Below, one piece after another: positions 10,770 to 22,344 of a DNA stretch of 64,000 nucleotides. The notes beneath the pieces were generated by a model. That model saw only the letters and a program-made list of their open reading frames with translations. It ran no database searches and was not told where the DNA came from. Position 1 is the first letter of the stretch; each line of letters starts with the position of its first letter. This DNA is from Trichobilharzia szidati (lineage: Eukaryota > Platyhelminthes > Trematoda > Strigeidida > Schistosomatidae), in assembly GCA_944472155.2 (NCBI GenBank), contig OX235271.1:44008633-44072632 (forward strand). Reading direction: 5' to 3'. A program made the translations under genes and the position numbers.

Positions 10770-11420
10770 AGCGGACCGTCTACAGTTAAATCATCACTTT
10801 TTTGAAGGTTTAATGATTTAAAGTTTGGTTGTGTGGCGTCTAATTACCACCCTGTTATGGATCGGTGAGTTCAAGTATAAAAAAAACATGAGACTATCAA
10901 ACGGAAGCTTCAAAATAAGTTTCAATTATTGTATAAATAAATGATCACATGTCACGGTGATTAGTAGAGGTAAAGTGTTTATCAATATACTACGAAGGCG
11001 AAACGACAGGGATTTCTGACATGCCTACAATAGTTACTTGTTTTTACATGATTTCTGAAGATATGATAGAGTGCCACAGGAAGATTGTGAAAAGCGAATA
11101 TCAATTTAAAGTACACATTGATAAACTAAATTCAATTAGAGCCAAGAGATCAGTTTGACCAAAGCATTAATTAAAACGAAACAGTCGGTAATCCATATGT
11201 TACTGCCTGTCCTTAAGTCTTCGTTTACATCTATCGATTACGCACATACATGAATTGTGCTCTCTAAGGTGATAAAAAACGTGAACTAACTTCATATCAA
11301 TCAAATTCTTGTAAACACACTAACACTTCAAAATTAATGTAGTAATGCACCCTAGTCACTTACTACAGGATAAATTGCCTGGAGTTTTAGTGAGAAGTGG
11401 TGACCAGTAGGGTCTACAAT
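10770..11420. other. Intron sequence, nothing recognised
   Basis: AT-rich with no family match I can see, apart from a short block at about 11358-11410 (tcacttactacagg, gtgaccag) resembling family B flanks. Confidence 0.35.
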
Positions 11421-11422
11421 GC

Positions 11423-11424
<2 letters not shown>

Positions 11425-11464
<40 letters not shown>
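11425..11464. repeat. (GT)20 microsatellite
   Basis: An uninterrupted GT dinucleotide run of 40 bases. Likely length-polymorphic. Confidence 0.98.
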
Positions 11465-11466
<2 letters not shown>

Positions 11467-11549
11467 ATAAATACTTGCCGATGACAGTGGACGAGGATGG
11501 AGTTATTTATCGCGAATTATCAGAAATTAAAATTTATGGACCATTGAAT

Positions 11550-11730
11550 TCTGTCCCAATGGCTAAATGATAAACGATCTCACCGTGTAACCTGAAGGTT
11601 CTGGGTTCGATCCCTAGTAAGGTGATAGGTGCGTTCCGATGAAGAGACCTAAACTACAACGAAACAGGTGTCAAGTAATTTCTGGTTTCCAGTAAGTTCT
11701 CTAAGTGATGCCGGTTCACAATCCAACTCG
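11550..11730 (+). mobile_element. tRNA-derived SINE family B, diverged
   Basis: The head has a tRNA-like B box (GGGTTCGATCCC) and an A-box-like tggctaaatgataaacg. The body includes gtgcgttccgatgaagag and cgaaacaggtgtcaag, remnants of the family B hammerhead block. It ends near ggttctctaagtgatgccgg-type sequence. Confidence 0.7.
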
Positions 11731-12164
11731 ATAAAATGCTGTTGTTCACTCTCGTTTTGGTGTTGCGTGAAACGGTCAATCGATAGGAAGCCTTGGATCC
11801 CGGGTTTAAATATATGCACGCTGGCACTGGTGAGCAACTGGTACATCCTACCTACCATTATGATGTCTTCTGATAGCTGAATCGGTCACATTTTGTTGGG
11901 CGACTTGTATATTTAATACCCATCTAAAAAGTGTGACTCGTGGTCTCGACAGTTTATTGAAGACGTTTCTAACTAATGACAATGAGTGGTACAGACATGT
12001 TTCCAGATGTTGCAGACATGAGCTTTCTGAAGGTTGCAGTCACTGCTTAAAAGCTAAGGCCAAAAAGAACCAAATTCAGACCGTGAAAACCTATCTGCCA
12101 ATTAAATCTTGCCATACATTGATTGGTCAAGTCAATAGAAAGTAAATAATGTCACGCGGCTAGT

Positions 12165-12300
12165 TTATGGTGCTAGTGTTGACGAAATTCTGTCAGTCAA
12201 ATGTGCAATGTGGTCACCAACCCCTAGGTGACACGCCATCGTGGTGCCAATAAGCACGAAACTTAGATTCACAGCTTCCTACCGATTGTTTCCAGCCATG
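12165..12300 (+). mobile_element. Family C SINE fragment
   Basis: Contains gtgccaataagcacgaaac, the helix II plus GAAA part of the family C hammerhead block, and cttcctaccgattg. The CTGATGA part is missing. Confidence 0.6.
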
Positions 12301-12319
12301 TAAAATGACTCTCTTACAG

Positions 12320-12472
12320 TGTAGCAGGAAATGACCAATTCTCAGGAAGTCTTCCTATTTGACATGACTTCAAGCTTTGGGGTCTCAGTAGTGGTGTTGA
12401 GTCGGCCGGGAGTCGAACACAGGCCAGGTGAGAGGTCAGCAAGTTATTCTACCAGTGAACCACCATCTTTGT
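12320..12472 (-). mobile_element. Family A SINE, diverged head part
   Basis: The minus-strand head matches the family A tRNA-like region (cggccgggagtcgaacac on the plus strand, ending accagtgaaccacc). Confidence 0.55.
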
Positions 12473-12479
12473 CTACGAT

Positions 12480-13340
12480 AAACAAATCAAACATTTCAAC
12501 GCTGACTACAAGCAGATAAGCAGCACAAACAGTCAAACAAACAGACAAACAAGCCTAACACATGCACAATCCAACTGTAAAAATGGGTGGGGTTTAAAGC
12601 AGGGACTAAAAGCCCTATTTCTCTCTCTCTCTCTCGTTTATAAGTCGTATCTGTGTTTTTAAATAATATAAGTTGACGTAAATAATTGTTGGTGAAAACA
12701 ATTTCTAGGTCAACATTCAATTTTCTTTCTTTAAATATCCTTGTAATAATAATAATATTTTCTTAGATGTGGTTTTATCAACAAAGATAATGAAAACAAT
12801 GACGTGTTTTTATGTTTTATAAACAGAAAAATCGATAAAAGTCATTTTTTTAAAGAAAAAGCGACAGCAAGACAAACAGAATCATGAAGAAAAGAAGGAA
12901 AAAGTGGAGACTGGATATCATGTTAAGTAACTTATAGCTGATATAGTAATTATCTTTATTGCGTATTGATTTGATTATCAATTTAGCTTTAGCAATCGTA
13001 ATGAAATCTCAGACAGAGTCAGATAAACAGTTTGGTCTTCGGTAGGCAATGTGCTTACAGATCAGCTATTCTACAAGAAGTCTTAAAATCTCGTTTGCAG
13101 AATGATTTAAAGTTGAGTTTAGTAAGCATGATATGTGTCAGGATACCATCCAGGTGTCTGCTTATAACCTATGACTGACTCACCATAGAGTGTGAAATCA
13201 GGTAGTTACAAATAAAGTGGTCTAGGATGTTGAAATTACCTCCACCTACTATTCAGTGGCATGTGAGGCTTACAAATACTCATATCACAATCGGTAGTGC
13301 GTACCGTTTCTGTGTTTATTCTATTAATCTTGACGTCTCT
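12480..13340. other. Intron sequence with a CT run
   Basis: A CT microsatellite at about 12619-12635; otherwise AT-rich and without recognisable features. Confidence 0.4.
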
Positions 13341-13862
13341 TTCACAGGTTCACATCAGCTGCAAACTACCTGAAATTACAATGGTTATAAATAATAACAT
13401 TTCATACTTCATTGTTTGAAAGGTAATAGAGAAAACATTATAAGATGAACGCATCCGGACCAAACTTATGCACACAGAAAGAGAGTGTAGTCAATCGCTC
13501 ACTGCCTTGGTAACCATATCACTTTCATTACACTGATTACTCATACACACTAGTGGGCTCAACTCACTAAGCAAGTTTTCAAATTGATGAACTTTGACCT
13601 TGTTGAGTTGCCATGATGACACTGTTTATTAGATTTTTCTGTTTTCTGTCTTCTCTCACCCCCCCTCCTTTTTCTTTTTTCATAGTTTGATAGTATATAA
13701 ATTGATGGTAACTTAAACTAAAAATTGTAATACTTATATTCCGGATACGTTTATCTTATAATGTTTTTGCTATTACCTTTCAAACATTGAAGTATGAAAT
13801 GTTATTATTTATAACCATTGTAATTTCAGGTAGTTTGCAGTTAGCTGATGAGAACCTGTGAA
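13341..13862. repeat. Inverted repeat, arms of about 117 bp
   Basis: Left arm 13341-13457 and right arm 13741-13862 pair almost perfectly. Blocks such as gcaaactacctgaaattaca on the left appear as tgtaatttcaggtagtttgc on the right. The spacer is about 283 bp. Confidence 0.9.
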
Positions 13863-13925
13863 ATAGAATGATATCATTTTATACTGCAAATCTGGTCTTT
13901 CTTTCTCTATCGAAATTTATCAAGG
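13341..13925 (+). mobile_element. Penelope-like type 2 tail framed by a 117-bp inverted repeat
   Basis: From about 13460 the sequence matches the region downstream of the GIY-YIG fragment at 41258-41647 (aaacttatgcacac, gagtgtagtcaatc, tagtttgatagtatataa, aagtatgaaatgttattatt, tttatactgcaaatctgg). The left arm 13341-13457 is the reverse complement of 13741-13862, so the tail block sits inside an inverted repeat. The 41.6-kb copy has only the right arm. Confidence 0.8.
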
Positions 13926-14419
13926 GAACCAAATGTAAGAAATCTTGACGTCACTAGCATTTTCAAGAGGATCGTACATTGTGACCCAATGAGATTTCAC
14001 CTTGAACTGCGTATTTTGTAAATATTATATCTCACTCCATGATGGCAGTCCAATCATGTATGTTGATAAGTATGGGTGGTTTGCATATAAAAACAGCTAT
14101 CTTGAGGACACGCTGTGCCGAAAATGCAGTGAGTAATAGTAGGAGGATGAAGTGAGGAAGGACTCAGACCCATGGTTGTGACTGAAATTCAAGTGTTCAA
14201 ACAAATAGTAAGACAGTTGTCAAAACGAACCTCCATAACAATGGGAAATTAAATCTGAAGTTTAGTTTTACAAGACAACAGCCTTTGAAAGATCTAAGCG
14301 TCATGCTCAAATAATTGGAAATGATACTGATGGTAAAACACGATATTCCATTGTCACAGTAATGCTCATAACAGCAGTTTCTGATTCCCATAATGTATAT
14401 AGAAGTAAATGTGGTATAC

Positions 14420-14569
14420 AAACACTGCACGATTCAGACTACTAATATAGCCTATGAAAGATCCATGAGATAAATTATGGCTACGATTTCTTAGCTCTGA
14501 ATGTTGAACTTGTTCAACAACGTCTAACTTTATTTGAATATTCCTCAAACTTTGAATTTTGATGAATAC
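14420..14569 (-). CDS. Candidate extra exon inside the 22-kb intron (50 codons)
   Basis: On the minus strand an acceptor ATGATTACAG is followed by 150 bp open in phase 0, ending at a possible donor GTATAC. The start (VFIKIQSLRNIQIKLDVVEQ) is amphipathic and resembles the style of the flanking exons. Phase 0 at both ends would fit between exons 8 and 9. Against it: the polypyrimidine tract is weak, the donor is weak, and the frame runs on well past the donor. It could be a chance open stretch or an alternative exon. Confidence 0.25.
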
Positions 14570-14672
14570 CTGTAATCATAATATAGGGTATTCATAATGC
14601 TAGTGTGAAATTGACAATTTTAACGCATAACTGTAAGACACAATAATTTGATGAGTGCTGACTAGCGGTGGA

Positions 14673-14722
14673 ATCCAATAGAGGTGCGTATTTAATCCTA
14701 TTTCGGGAGTCGTCATCTGGAT
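14673..14722 (-). ncRNA. Hammerhead-like ribozyme, degenerate (family D)
   Basis: Minus strand: arm ATCCAG, core ATGACGA, then CTCCCGAAATAGGAT and TAAA in place of GAAA, and closing arm TTGGAT. C3 is A and the GAAA is changed, so it should be inactive. Confidence 0.55.
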
Positions 14723-14886
14723 GTACGTACCTGCATTTCCCATTGAATGAGTGATGGTGTTCCTAGTACCCGCCGTTTCGAATGCCAATGCGTTATCCAA
14801 GTGGCCCAAGTGGTCTGGTGAATAGCGCTTTGGCGTTTGAGACGATGGGTGCGCTGGGTTCGAGTTTCAATGGGAAATGCGTTTAC

Positions 14887-14933
14887 ATCCAGATGATGAG
14901 TCACACAGAGGACGAAATCTGCATCTGTTGGAT
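14887..14933 (+). ncRNA. Hammerhead-like ribozyme, C3-to-A core (family D)
   Basis: Arm ATCCAG (14887-14892), core ATGATGA, helix II GTCAC...GGAC (weakened), GAAA, a short helix III ending ATC, and closing arm TTGGAT. The fold is mostly retained, but core C3 is A. Confidence 0.6.
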
Positions 14934-15069
14934 TCCATCGCTAGTCACGGTTCACCAAATTTCTTCAAGTTAATCATCAGACCTCGTGGGAACAGCCTCA
15001 CACTAGTAGCCGATATATCAATTAAGGCAGAACATTTCAGTCCAATCGATCAACGGGAAAATCGAAACA

Positions 15070-15900
15070 GGCCGCCCACTCTCATCCACATAAATAATGT
15101 CAAGGTATTCTCCACTGTAACAGTAAATTTGCTTTTCCCTCTTCACATCACAAATAGTGCTTTATTATTATTATTTATTACAGACGAGTCATTCACCATT
15201 AGAAGGACATAATTATGTATGACAGTAGATTTGAAGGTCTTGAATGTCAGTACACATAAAAACACACAAACATATACACATTTATCGTTATTACATTAGG
15301 ACATACGCTACGATAGAATTAGCGCGCAAAGAAGAACAAAGGAAATGAAAGGCTGTATCGATTTCTTCAGTTCTTCAGCTTTAGTGTTTCGTTTTTTAAA
15401 CGACTGCAAACACTTTTGGTTAATAACTTCTTAATCATTAGGTTTCATTCACTCATTTTTACTAAGCATGCCACCCTCTCACCTTCTCTTCCTTTCCTGT
15501 CCCTCTCTCTCTCTCTCACCCAATGTCAATCAATCCTATTGGTTGACTGGATAATTAATTATTTGTCCGACCTGCAGAAATTCAATAAAATTGGTATTTT
15601 TCTACTGACTTATCAGACTTATTCATTCAAAAAATATGAGAAACAAACTAACATGGAAAAGATGAGAGAAATAAGATTGCCTCGAGAATGTTTTGCATTC
15701 AGCTTTGTTGTCGTCTTCGTGTTAATCGATATAAAAACTTATCGTTAAAATGAAAGGGGACACGGACAAAAAAATTGGCAACTTAAAAAAAAACTGATTA
15801 AGTAGGGCTAGAAGAATGAGACAGAACTAAGTGAAGTTAGATCTAGAAGACTAGATGACTACTAGCCAGCAAAACATCTCAGAGTCGTAGATACAATTGT
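15070..15900. other. Intron sequence, nothing recognised
   Basis: A plus-strand open stretch at 15416-15748 has a CT-rich run at about 15500-15520 and no splice context or family signature. Confidence 0.35.
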
Positions 15901-15904
15901 AAAA

Positions 15905-16250
15905 TATTCAAGTATTGGTTTTGTAGGGATTTTATTTGATTGCATGGAGGATTTCATCATGAGCTGACATCAGTTAGAGAACCACTGGAAAACCTGGGAG
16001 TACTGGACAGCTGTTTCCTCCGTCCTAGTTTGGGACTCTTCATCAGTACGAACCCAGCGAGATTCGAACCCAGGACCTTCTGGTTACAAGGTGAGCTCGT
16101 AGACCATTGAGCCACTGGGACCCGGTGGGTACGTACTGTGAAGAGTCCCAAACTAGGACGAAACAGCTGTCCAGTACTCCCAGGTTTTCCAGTGGTTCTC
16201 TAACTGATGTCAGCTTATGATGAAATCCTCCATGCAATTGTAAAATATCT
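15905..16250. mobile_element. Inverted pair of tRNA-derived SINEs, family B
   Basis: The minus copy (15905-16130) carries a tRNA-like head: on the minus strand CAGTGGCTCAATGGTCTACG as A box and GGTTCGAATC as B box. A plus copy lacking its head follows directly (16131-16250). The arms 15950-16050 and 16135-16240 are reverse complements (ttagagaaccactggaaaac against gttttccagtggttctctaa). Confidence 0.85.
16133..16177 (+). ncRNA. Hammerhead-like ribozyme with shortened core (family B)
   Basis: Arms GTACTG and CAGTAC pair perfectly. Helix II is GTCC...GGAC around CAAACTA, with GAAA and CAGCTGTC intact. The core reads TGAAGA, two bases short in the CTGATGA region of better copies, so it is probably inactive. 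Confidence 0.6.
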
Positions 16251-16854
16251 TAATAAGTTTGAGTTAGTCAGCCAGTCAACATTCGAATGTTTTCAACAGC
16301 TACCACACAAAATAAACGAAACATCATTGTTGTTGAAAAAATCTTAACGCTTTTAGTGACGGTTAGGTTGATATTTGACCATGAGTGAGTTAACTTTTCA
16401 TTAATCCAGAAGATTACGATGTATGCCACTTTGGCTTGCAGGCTGGATGCTTTCCCCATCTAGACCTTATCGATTTGTTCTTCTAAACCAAGCGTCTTGA
16501 ATAATCAATTGTTGATGAGATACATTTAGAACTAACGTAACCATGATAAACCCTACACAAGTCATAATGCTTTCAATTTTTTTAGCAGAAGTTAACACTC
16601 CCTTTGAAGAGTCCCAAATGCATACCCTGGATTTGACTACTGACTAGTGCTAAGAGCAGAAAACAAAGTGAATATTAGTTAACTCTTCCCTTTCAGACTG
16701 GAAACTGTAGCCAGTTAAAATATGATGAGGGGACTAATTTGGAATCTCAGATCCACATAATATTCGTACCTGTGTGTCAGTGTCAGCAGCATTTTGTAAC
16801 TCATCAAATGAACCAAGATAGAAACCTCAATTCGCATATGACACACTTCTAAGT

Positions 16855-17048
16855 GCATCGGTGGCACAACGGTAGGATGCTGGCCAACAGCGCACTCCCA
16901 AACCTCGCTAAGCCAGTAATAAGTCTGGTAAAGAGGGAAGGCTGGGCATTAGGTTAGCAACCCCATCCCGTAAAAATAAACACCACTGCTACCGAAACTC
17001 TAGGCCTCTAGCTTGAAGCCCTATGGGAACGTAAAGGAATAAAAAAGG
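16855..17048 (+). mobile_element. tRNA-related SINE family A
   Basis: The head carries an A-box-like atcggtggcacaacggtagg. The B box region is deleted: the head passes from gcgcactcc straight into the body (aaacctcgctaagccagt, ccatcccgtaaaaataaaca, ctctagcttgaagccctat). It ends in aaggaataaaaaa. Confidence 0.85.
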
Positions 17049-17134
17049 CATCATAGGTGCGCACAAGAATTACCAATACTACAAAATGCAGAGTGAGAGA
17101 AAATTCAACATTCATGTAATATACAAGTGTTGTT

Positions 17135-17390
17135 TTAGAGGGATTTGACTGGTCATCGGTTTGATCACAAGCTGATATCAGTTAGAGAACCATTAGAAAA
17201 CCGAGGAGTACTGTATTGGACAGCTGCCTCGTCCTAGTTTGGGACTTCTCAGCACCATGCATCCAGGACTTTCAGGTTACGAGAAGACTCCTTCAGCCAT
17301 TCAGTTACTGGGACAGAATCCAATGTCCTGTAACTTCTAATTTTTCCAAGGGTTCTCTGAATGATGTCAGCTCGTGATTAAACCGTTAAC
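17135..17390 (-). mobile_element. tRNA-derived SINE family B, diverged
   Basis: Contains ttagagaaccattagaaaac, ggacagctgcctcgtcctag and caggactttcaggttacg, which is the antisense of a family B head and hammerhead block. A short inverted echo of the body follows at 17345-17385. Confidence 0.7.
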
Positions 17391-18240
17391 CCATGTAATA
17401 AGCAGTGATGTGTTTTCAGTCAATACTTCATGTCTCTAATTATTTAGCTATAGGAATAATGCGTAAACTTGAGAGTAGACTGAATAATAAGTAGGAAAGA
17501 TAAGTAGGATACTTTTCGTATGCAATGCAAAAAAGGCCGAAAACACAGAAATTATCTGGGACTGGAAGTAAACAAGTCACAGTGGATAGTGAATGGTAGA
17601 AAACATATTTTAAATTGTGTGAAGAGTGAACCTGTCCCCACCAAAACATCAATTACAGGACCACTGGAAAGTAAGGGAAGCTGAACAATTATTGTATCCT
17701 ATCTCTGAGATCATAGCAGTGATCACAAACAACCTGTTGAAGGATCGAACAGAGGACCCCATCAGGTTCCATCAAGTTTTAAACATCTACCATTCACCTT
17801 GCTTATTCAAACATATAGTTATGGGAGACTAAAGTCTGTAAGACTTTTAAAAGAATGTTGGGTACATCAAACTGTATTGCAAGCACCATTTGTTAGCATT
17901 AAAACCTAATCTGTCTAATCAATGGTATTTACTCGGTTATGCCACCAGGGCCAGCTAATGACCTCCAAGTTAATTCAAAAGATTTAGTAATAATAAAGTT
18001 ATCTCTTAGAATTACTCTGACAGCAATAGGCAAACATAGCGAGAGTAAATGATATTGGTAAATGTCACTCAAGTGACAGTTAGTTATGAGCTTCCACAAA
18101 ACTGTAGAATGTCGAGTAAAGGAAAATTAGTGAGGCAACAAAGTTTACAGAGGGGAACACTAATTCATTGTTAAAAAAAACTCAATATTCCACTCATGTG
18201 AAGCAAAATACCATTCATGTGGGAGTACGTATGTGGCGTA
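17391..18240. other. Intron sequence, nothing recognised
   Basis: AT-rich with no splice-bounded coding block. Small open frames on both strands only. Confidence 0.35.
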
Positions 18241-18242
18241 TA

Positions 18243-18540
18243 CTACTGATAAGATTTATCAGTAGTATGTAAAGGGGCGTTCATCAGCATAAATACGTTA
18301 AACAGCAGGGAGATAGATTTGATATCAAAGAGAGAAAATGGTACAGAGTTGCGGAGATACATTGGGAGACATAAAAGGAACACAAAGAAACACAATATTG
18401 AAGGCCAGAAGTAGCACAACACAGAAGACCTGAACTATGCAAACGGTGATTTGAAGATAAGGTGTACATAATTTAGCTATATAGAGATACCGAATTGCAA
18501 ATAGGCATCCCTTTAACAAGTCTCTTGTATTCAACCGTTA
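18243..18540 (-). repeat. Dispersed repeat X, copy 1
   Basis: It is the reverse complement of 40206-40490 over most of its length (gtacataatttagctatata against tatatagccaaattatgtac). Its left end is a palindrome: tactactgataa gat ttatcagtagta. Short palindromic ends suggest a small transposon or the 3' end of a larger element. The family is not known to me. Confidence 0.75.
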
Positions 18541-18544
18541 TTAT

Positions 18545-19710
18545 TATTATAGTTTCCTTTAATTCCTAGAGGAACATAGGGCTTCAGCCGTGCGTCTCCA
18601 TTGCGTTCGGTTCTCTGCTAGAGTTTTCACCTGGCTCCACGTCTGCCCACATGCTTTCATCTCCTCTTCACATCACCTCCTCCAAGTCACCCTCACCCTT
18701 GCACTGACGACCAACTCGCCGCTTCCCTTTCAGGTTCCACTCGAGCAATGGCTTGTCTAGTGATGTCACTTGATGGTTTCCTCAGAGTATGGCCAATCCA
18801 TCTCCATTTCTTCCTGCCTATTTGTTTCACAATCGGTTCCTGCTGGGATGGTTCGCTCCCAGAAATCTCTGTTGCTAATCTTTTCTGGCCGCTCATCTGA
18901 TCTTGAGTATTGAGCGGAGACAACTGTTAATGAAGGTCTTGAGTTTGTTTGAGATGTTCTTTATGACGCGCAGTGCAAGTCTCTGATCCGTATAGTGAAT
19001 AGCACTGACTTCACATTGGAGTTGAAAATCCGAATCTTATTTTTGATGGTGAGTGCTGTTGACCTCCACATAGACTTGAGAGTAGTGAAAGCTTGTCTTG
19101 CTTTTCCGATCCTTGCTTTGATATCCTCGTCAGTTCCATCCGCCTGTAGTTGAAACGATGCTTCTCAGGTAGGTAGGTAAAAGAGGTTGTTTCTTTCAGG
19201 TTCCTTCCATTTATACTGATTGTTGTCTGTTGTTGTTGCTGTTGGCCAGGAATCTTCATCACCTGTGTTTTCTCTATGTTCACCTGAAGTCCTATCTTTG
19301 ATGCTTCTTCTGCCAATTTGTTGCTTTTCGCTTGCATATCTTCCAGTTTGTGGGAAATCACACATATATCATCGGCGAAGTCAAGATCCTCCAAGCTTTT
19401 GTGTGAGTCCATTTTATGCCCGTTTCCCCATTGCCCGCTGTTTGTCGCATTATCCAGTCTACTGCAATCAGGAAAAGCATTGGCGATAGTAGGCAGCCAG
19501 CTTGTCTTACTCCTGTCCTCACTTCGAAGGATTCCGCAAGTTTCCCGTTGTGGATTACTTGGCATGCAGCATTGTCGTACAGCTGTTGGATGAGATGTAT
19601 AATTGTCGGTGGGACCCCGTAGTACGGAAGTAGTTGCCAAAGCACCTCTCGATCGAAGCTGTCGAAGGCCTTTTCAAAGTCGATGAAGTTGAGATAGAAA
19701 CAGAGCAAAT
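18545..19710 (-). mobile_element. RTE-clade non-LTR retrotransposon: reverse transcriptase to 3' end
   Basis: The minus strand encodes reverse-transcriptase motifs: FIDFEKAFDSFDREVLWQLL (19680 region), then GVRQAGCLLSPMLFLIAVDW, then in another frame LEDLDFADDICVISHKLEDM with the FADD catalytic box, then INGRNLKETTSFTYL, and finally EPIVKQIGRKKWRWIGHTLR near 18800. At least two frame changes occur. The 3' end at 18545 carries an AAT-type tail. The endonuclease domain is missing. Inactive 5'-truncated copy, the longest RTE piece in the window. Confidence 0.88.
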
Positions 19711-19879
19711 ATCAAACATCAATAAACACTTAAATCTTCCCACTACTCATCGAAGACATTTTTGACTATCACTCGAGTACTCTAGCATAAATATGTGTGA
19801 ATTGGAAAAAGGGACGTTACCAATTAAACTTGTGTATTCGGATATGATAGAGATGATTTGTAGTTCAGGTGGATGATTT

Positions 19880-20553
19880 TCATGAAGTTGTGTTCCCTGA
19901 GCTGGATGGTTTATTTGCGGAGCCTTCATTGCCCTACTAAGCAGCATCTTCAGCGAATACTTCAATTTGAAGTGAACTTTTAGATTTCTTCACGAGTTTA
20001 TTAGTCATCTCTCCTGGTGACCTGGAACGCCATGATTGGTTGTTTTTGTGTGCTTTCACATTCTCTAGGCTACTGGTATTGGTACTGATTGTTTCCTTGA
20101 CCTGAAGTTTGACCCTTTGTGTATGAAATTTCCTTCTTATCAATTGATAAATTTCATCTATGTCGAATACCAGGCTTCTAAGAATACTCAAGCATTCTTG
20201 ATGCTAAAGAAATTTTAGAAACCTGGTATTCCAATGAATCGTCAATCAATAGACACATTGACATAGACGAAATTTACCAAACGATAAGAAGGAAATCTCA
20301 TACACAAAGGGTCAAACTTCAGGTCAAGGAAACAATCAGTACCAATACCACAATTAGCCTAGAGGGTGTGAAAACACACAAAAACAACCAATCACGGCGT
20401 TCCAGGTCACCAGGAGAGATGACTAATAAACTCGTGGAGAAATCTAAAAGCTTACTTCATATTAAAGTATGCGCTGTAGATGTTGCCTAGTAGGGCAATG
20501 AAATCTTCGCAAATAAACCATCCAGCTCAGAGAACACAACTACATCAAAAAAA
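19880..20553. mobile_element. Head-to-head pair of Penelope type 1 tails
   Basis: The minus copy at 19880-20191 and the plus copy at 20195-20553 are near-identical 3' ends pointing away from each other. Both encode fragments such as RVKLQVKETIST and KLVKKSKSSLQIE. The outer ends (tctctgagctggatgg-like) match the tails at 216 and 63430. Truncated 5' ends meet at about 20190, next to a small palindrome (gaataccagg...cctggtattc). Confidence 0.85.
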
Positions 20554-21139
20554 AAACACTTCTGCATTCATCTGATAGTGTGCCAAGTGAGTGAATCAGA
20601 ATCACGGTATCAGATATCAGCTTATGCTCTTAAGAATTATTTCTGCATTACTTGCCCATGAATACATAAATTAAAAAACTGAGTACACACTGAAAACAGT
20701 CTAAAATCGAATGCTCAATATTTGAACGCTTGACTGGTTTCAATATAGATTTTACACATTAGCTGAAAGCAATCACTACAATTTTTAAGAAAATGCGGAA
20801 TAGCTTTCCACTTTCAGTCTACGACTTCTTAGGAGTGCACACACTCACAAGCGTGTCATTAATCAAACCTAGGGCTGTCAAGTTCCAAGGCCAAAAGCTT
20901 ATCATTCAATCAAATACAGCAGTATACAGTTTTCAACCACTATCACTTCTTCAACCAGCGTCATAGTTTATGGTCTTAAACGGATTCATTTCCACATACG
21001 ACTGACCAATACAAAGAATACCAATTTGAATGAATAGAAACGGGAAAGGAGATCCATAAAACAAAACAAAAAATCAGAATTTACAACGTGGCATCATATT
21101 CAGGTATTCTGGTATAAGACATGTCATTAATTCATTCAA

Positions 21140-21376
21140 TTTTTTTCCTTCACGTTCCCCAGTGGAAGAGAGGGCTTCAAGCTAGTGGCTTGAAGTTTCT
21201 GTAGCAGTGTTTATTTTACAAGATGGGGTTGCTAGCCTCATGCCCAACCTTTCCTCTTCACCAGCTTTTAGTTCTGGCTTAGCGAGGTAAAGGAGTGCGT
21301 ATGTGGCCGGGGATCGAACCCCGAACTATGTCCATGGTCGGCGAGCGTCCTAACCGCTATGCCACCGACGCTCCCA
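21140..21376 (-). mobile_element. tRNA-related SINE family A, full length
   Basis: A well-preserved copy. On the minus strand it starts gcgtcggtggcatagcggtt (A box), with GGGGTTCGATCCCC as B box, the body, and the tail ending in a T run on the plus strand. Confidence 0.9.
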
Positions 21377-21559
21377 TTCAATTTTACATAGGATTAATTG
21401 TGAGTGAGCCAGAATTTGGTCACATTTATTGTAGTATATTTGATGAACAGCTTAACCTAACAACACAATATGTGTTCATATACGTCATCATCAGCAGTAC
21501 ATATTCGTCATTATTGTCTAACACGTGTGACACCAGTTGTACAATAGGCAATTAATTAG

Positions 21560-21970
21560 CTATAAACTTGAAAAGTATAGTTAATTATTCTCTTTTGTTG
21601 TTAACCATAAAAACAGTCATAAAGTATAACAGATGATTTACAACACTGACCTTCAAGTACATTTTTGTTTTAAAAAGAAAGAAAAAATGGGGTATCATGA
21701 GATTTATGCTGTTTTATAATTTTTATTGTAGTCTTCATCTGAATATGAATGAAATAATTCAATATTTTTTGTGTTTTATGGCACCATCTCAATGATTTAA
21801 CTAATGTGTTTTTGTTGTTGTTGTTGTTTTTTAACTCCGGAAAGCTAACAGCTTTTTTGACTAAAGCGTGATAGTTTCTTATGTTATGAGGGGAGTGATA
21901 TAAGAATAGAACTTGGACACTGTCGTAGAGTATAATTCCATAACATAGAGCAACTTTATTTGACCACAAA
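21560..21970 (-). repeat. Dispersed repeat Y, copy 1
   Basis: Parts resemble 25515-25745 (tataagaatagaacttggac against tatgagaataggatttggg). A minus-strand open stretch at 21670-21969 lies inside it, but I see no known domain in it. Confidence 0.5.
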
Positions 21971-22344
21971 TAATTGCTTCAAACATCATCAGTCAATTAT
22001 ACTGAATAACAATGTGAGACTTTATCAAATAACGTTACTGTATGATTGAATGAGGGAAGGAATTTCTGTATTTAGTGAAATTGTTTTACACAGTTTCTTT
22101 TGATGACTTTCAGTGTAAGTTCATCGCTCACAGTAGGCTTACAACTGCCTGCTAAATATCCATTGCCGTGGACTGTAACGACTAAAACTGACACTCATTG
22201 TGGTATGAATGCAGAAAACCGATCCTTAAATCCTACTGTATAGCCGTCCGAAACTTCCTTGAGAAACGTACAGTCACAAAACGCTCCAAAGACAGCAAAA
22301 AGACGACTTTTTGTGATTGGAATCAATGTATGGCTCATTTTTTA

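Larger units (their letters stand above)
14640..15065. mobile_element. Head-to-head pair of Smα-like SINEs (family D)
   Basis: The minus copy is about 14640-14805 and the plus copy about 14806-15065. The heads meet at a tRNA-like stretch (gcgttatccaagtgg on one side, ccaagtggtctggtg on the other). Both copies have the hammerhead-like block. The plus copy ends with the caatcgatcaacgggaaaat-type tail that also makes up the inverted repeat at 5204-5384. Confidence 0.75.
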
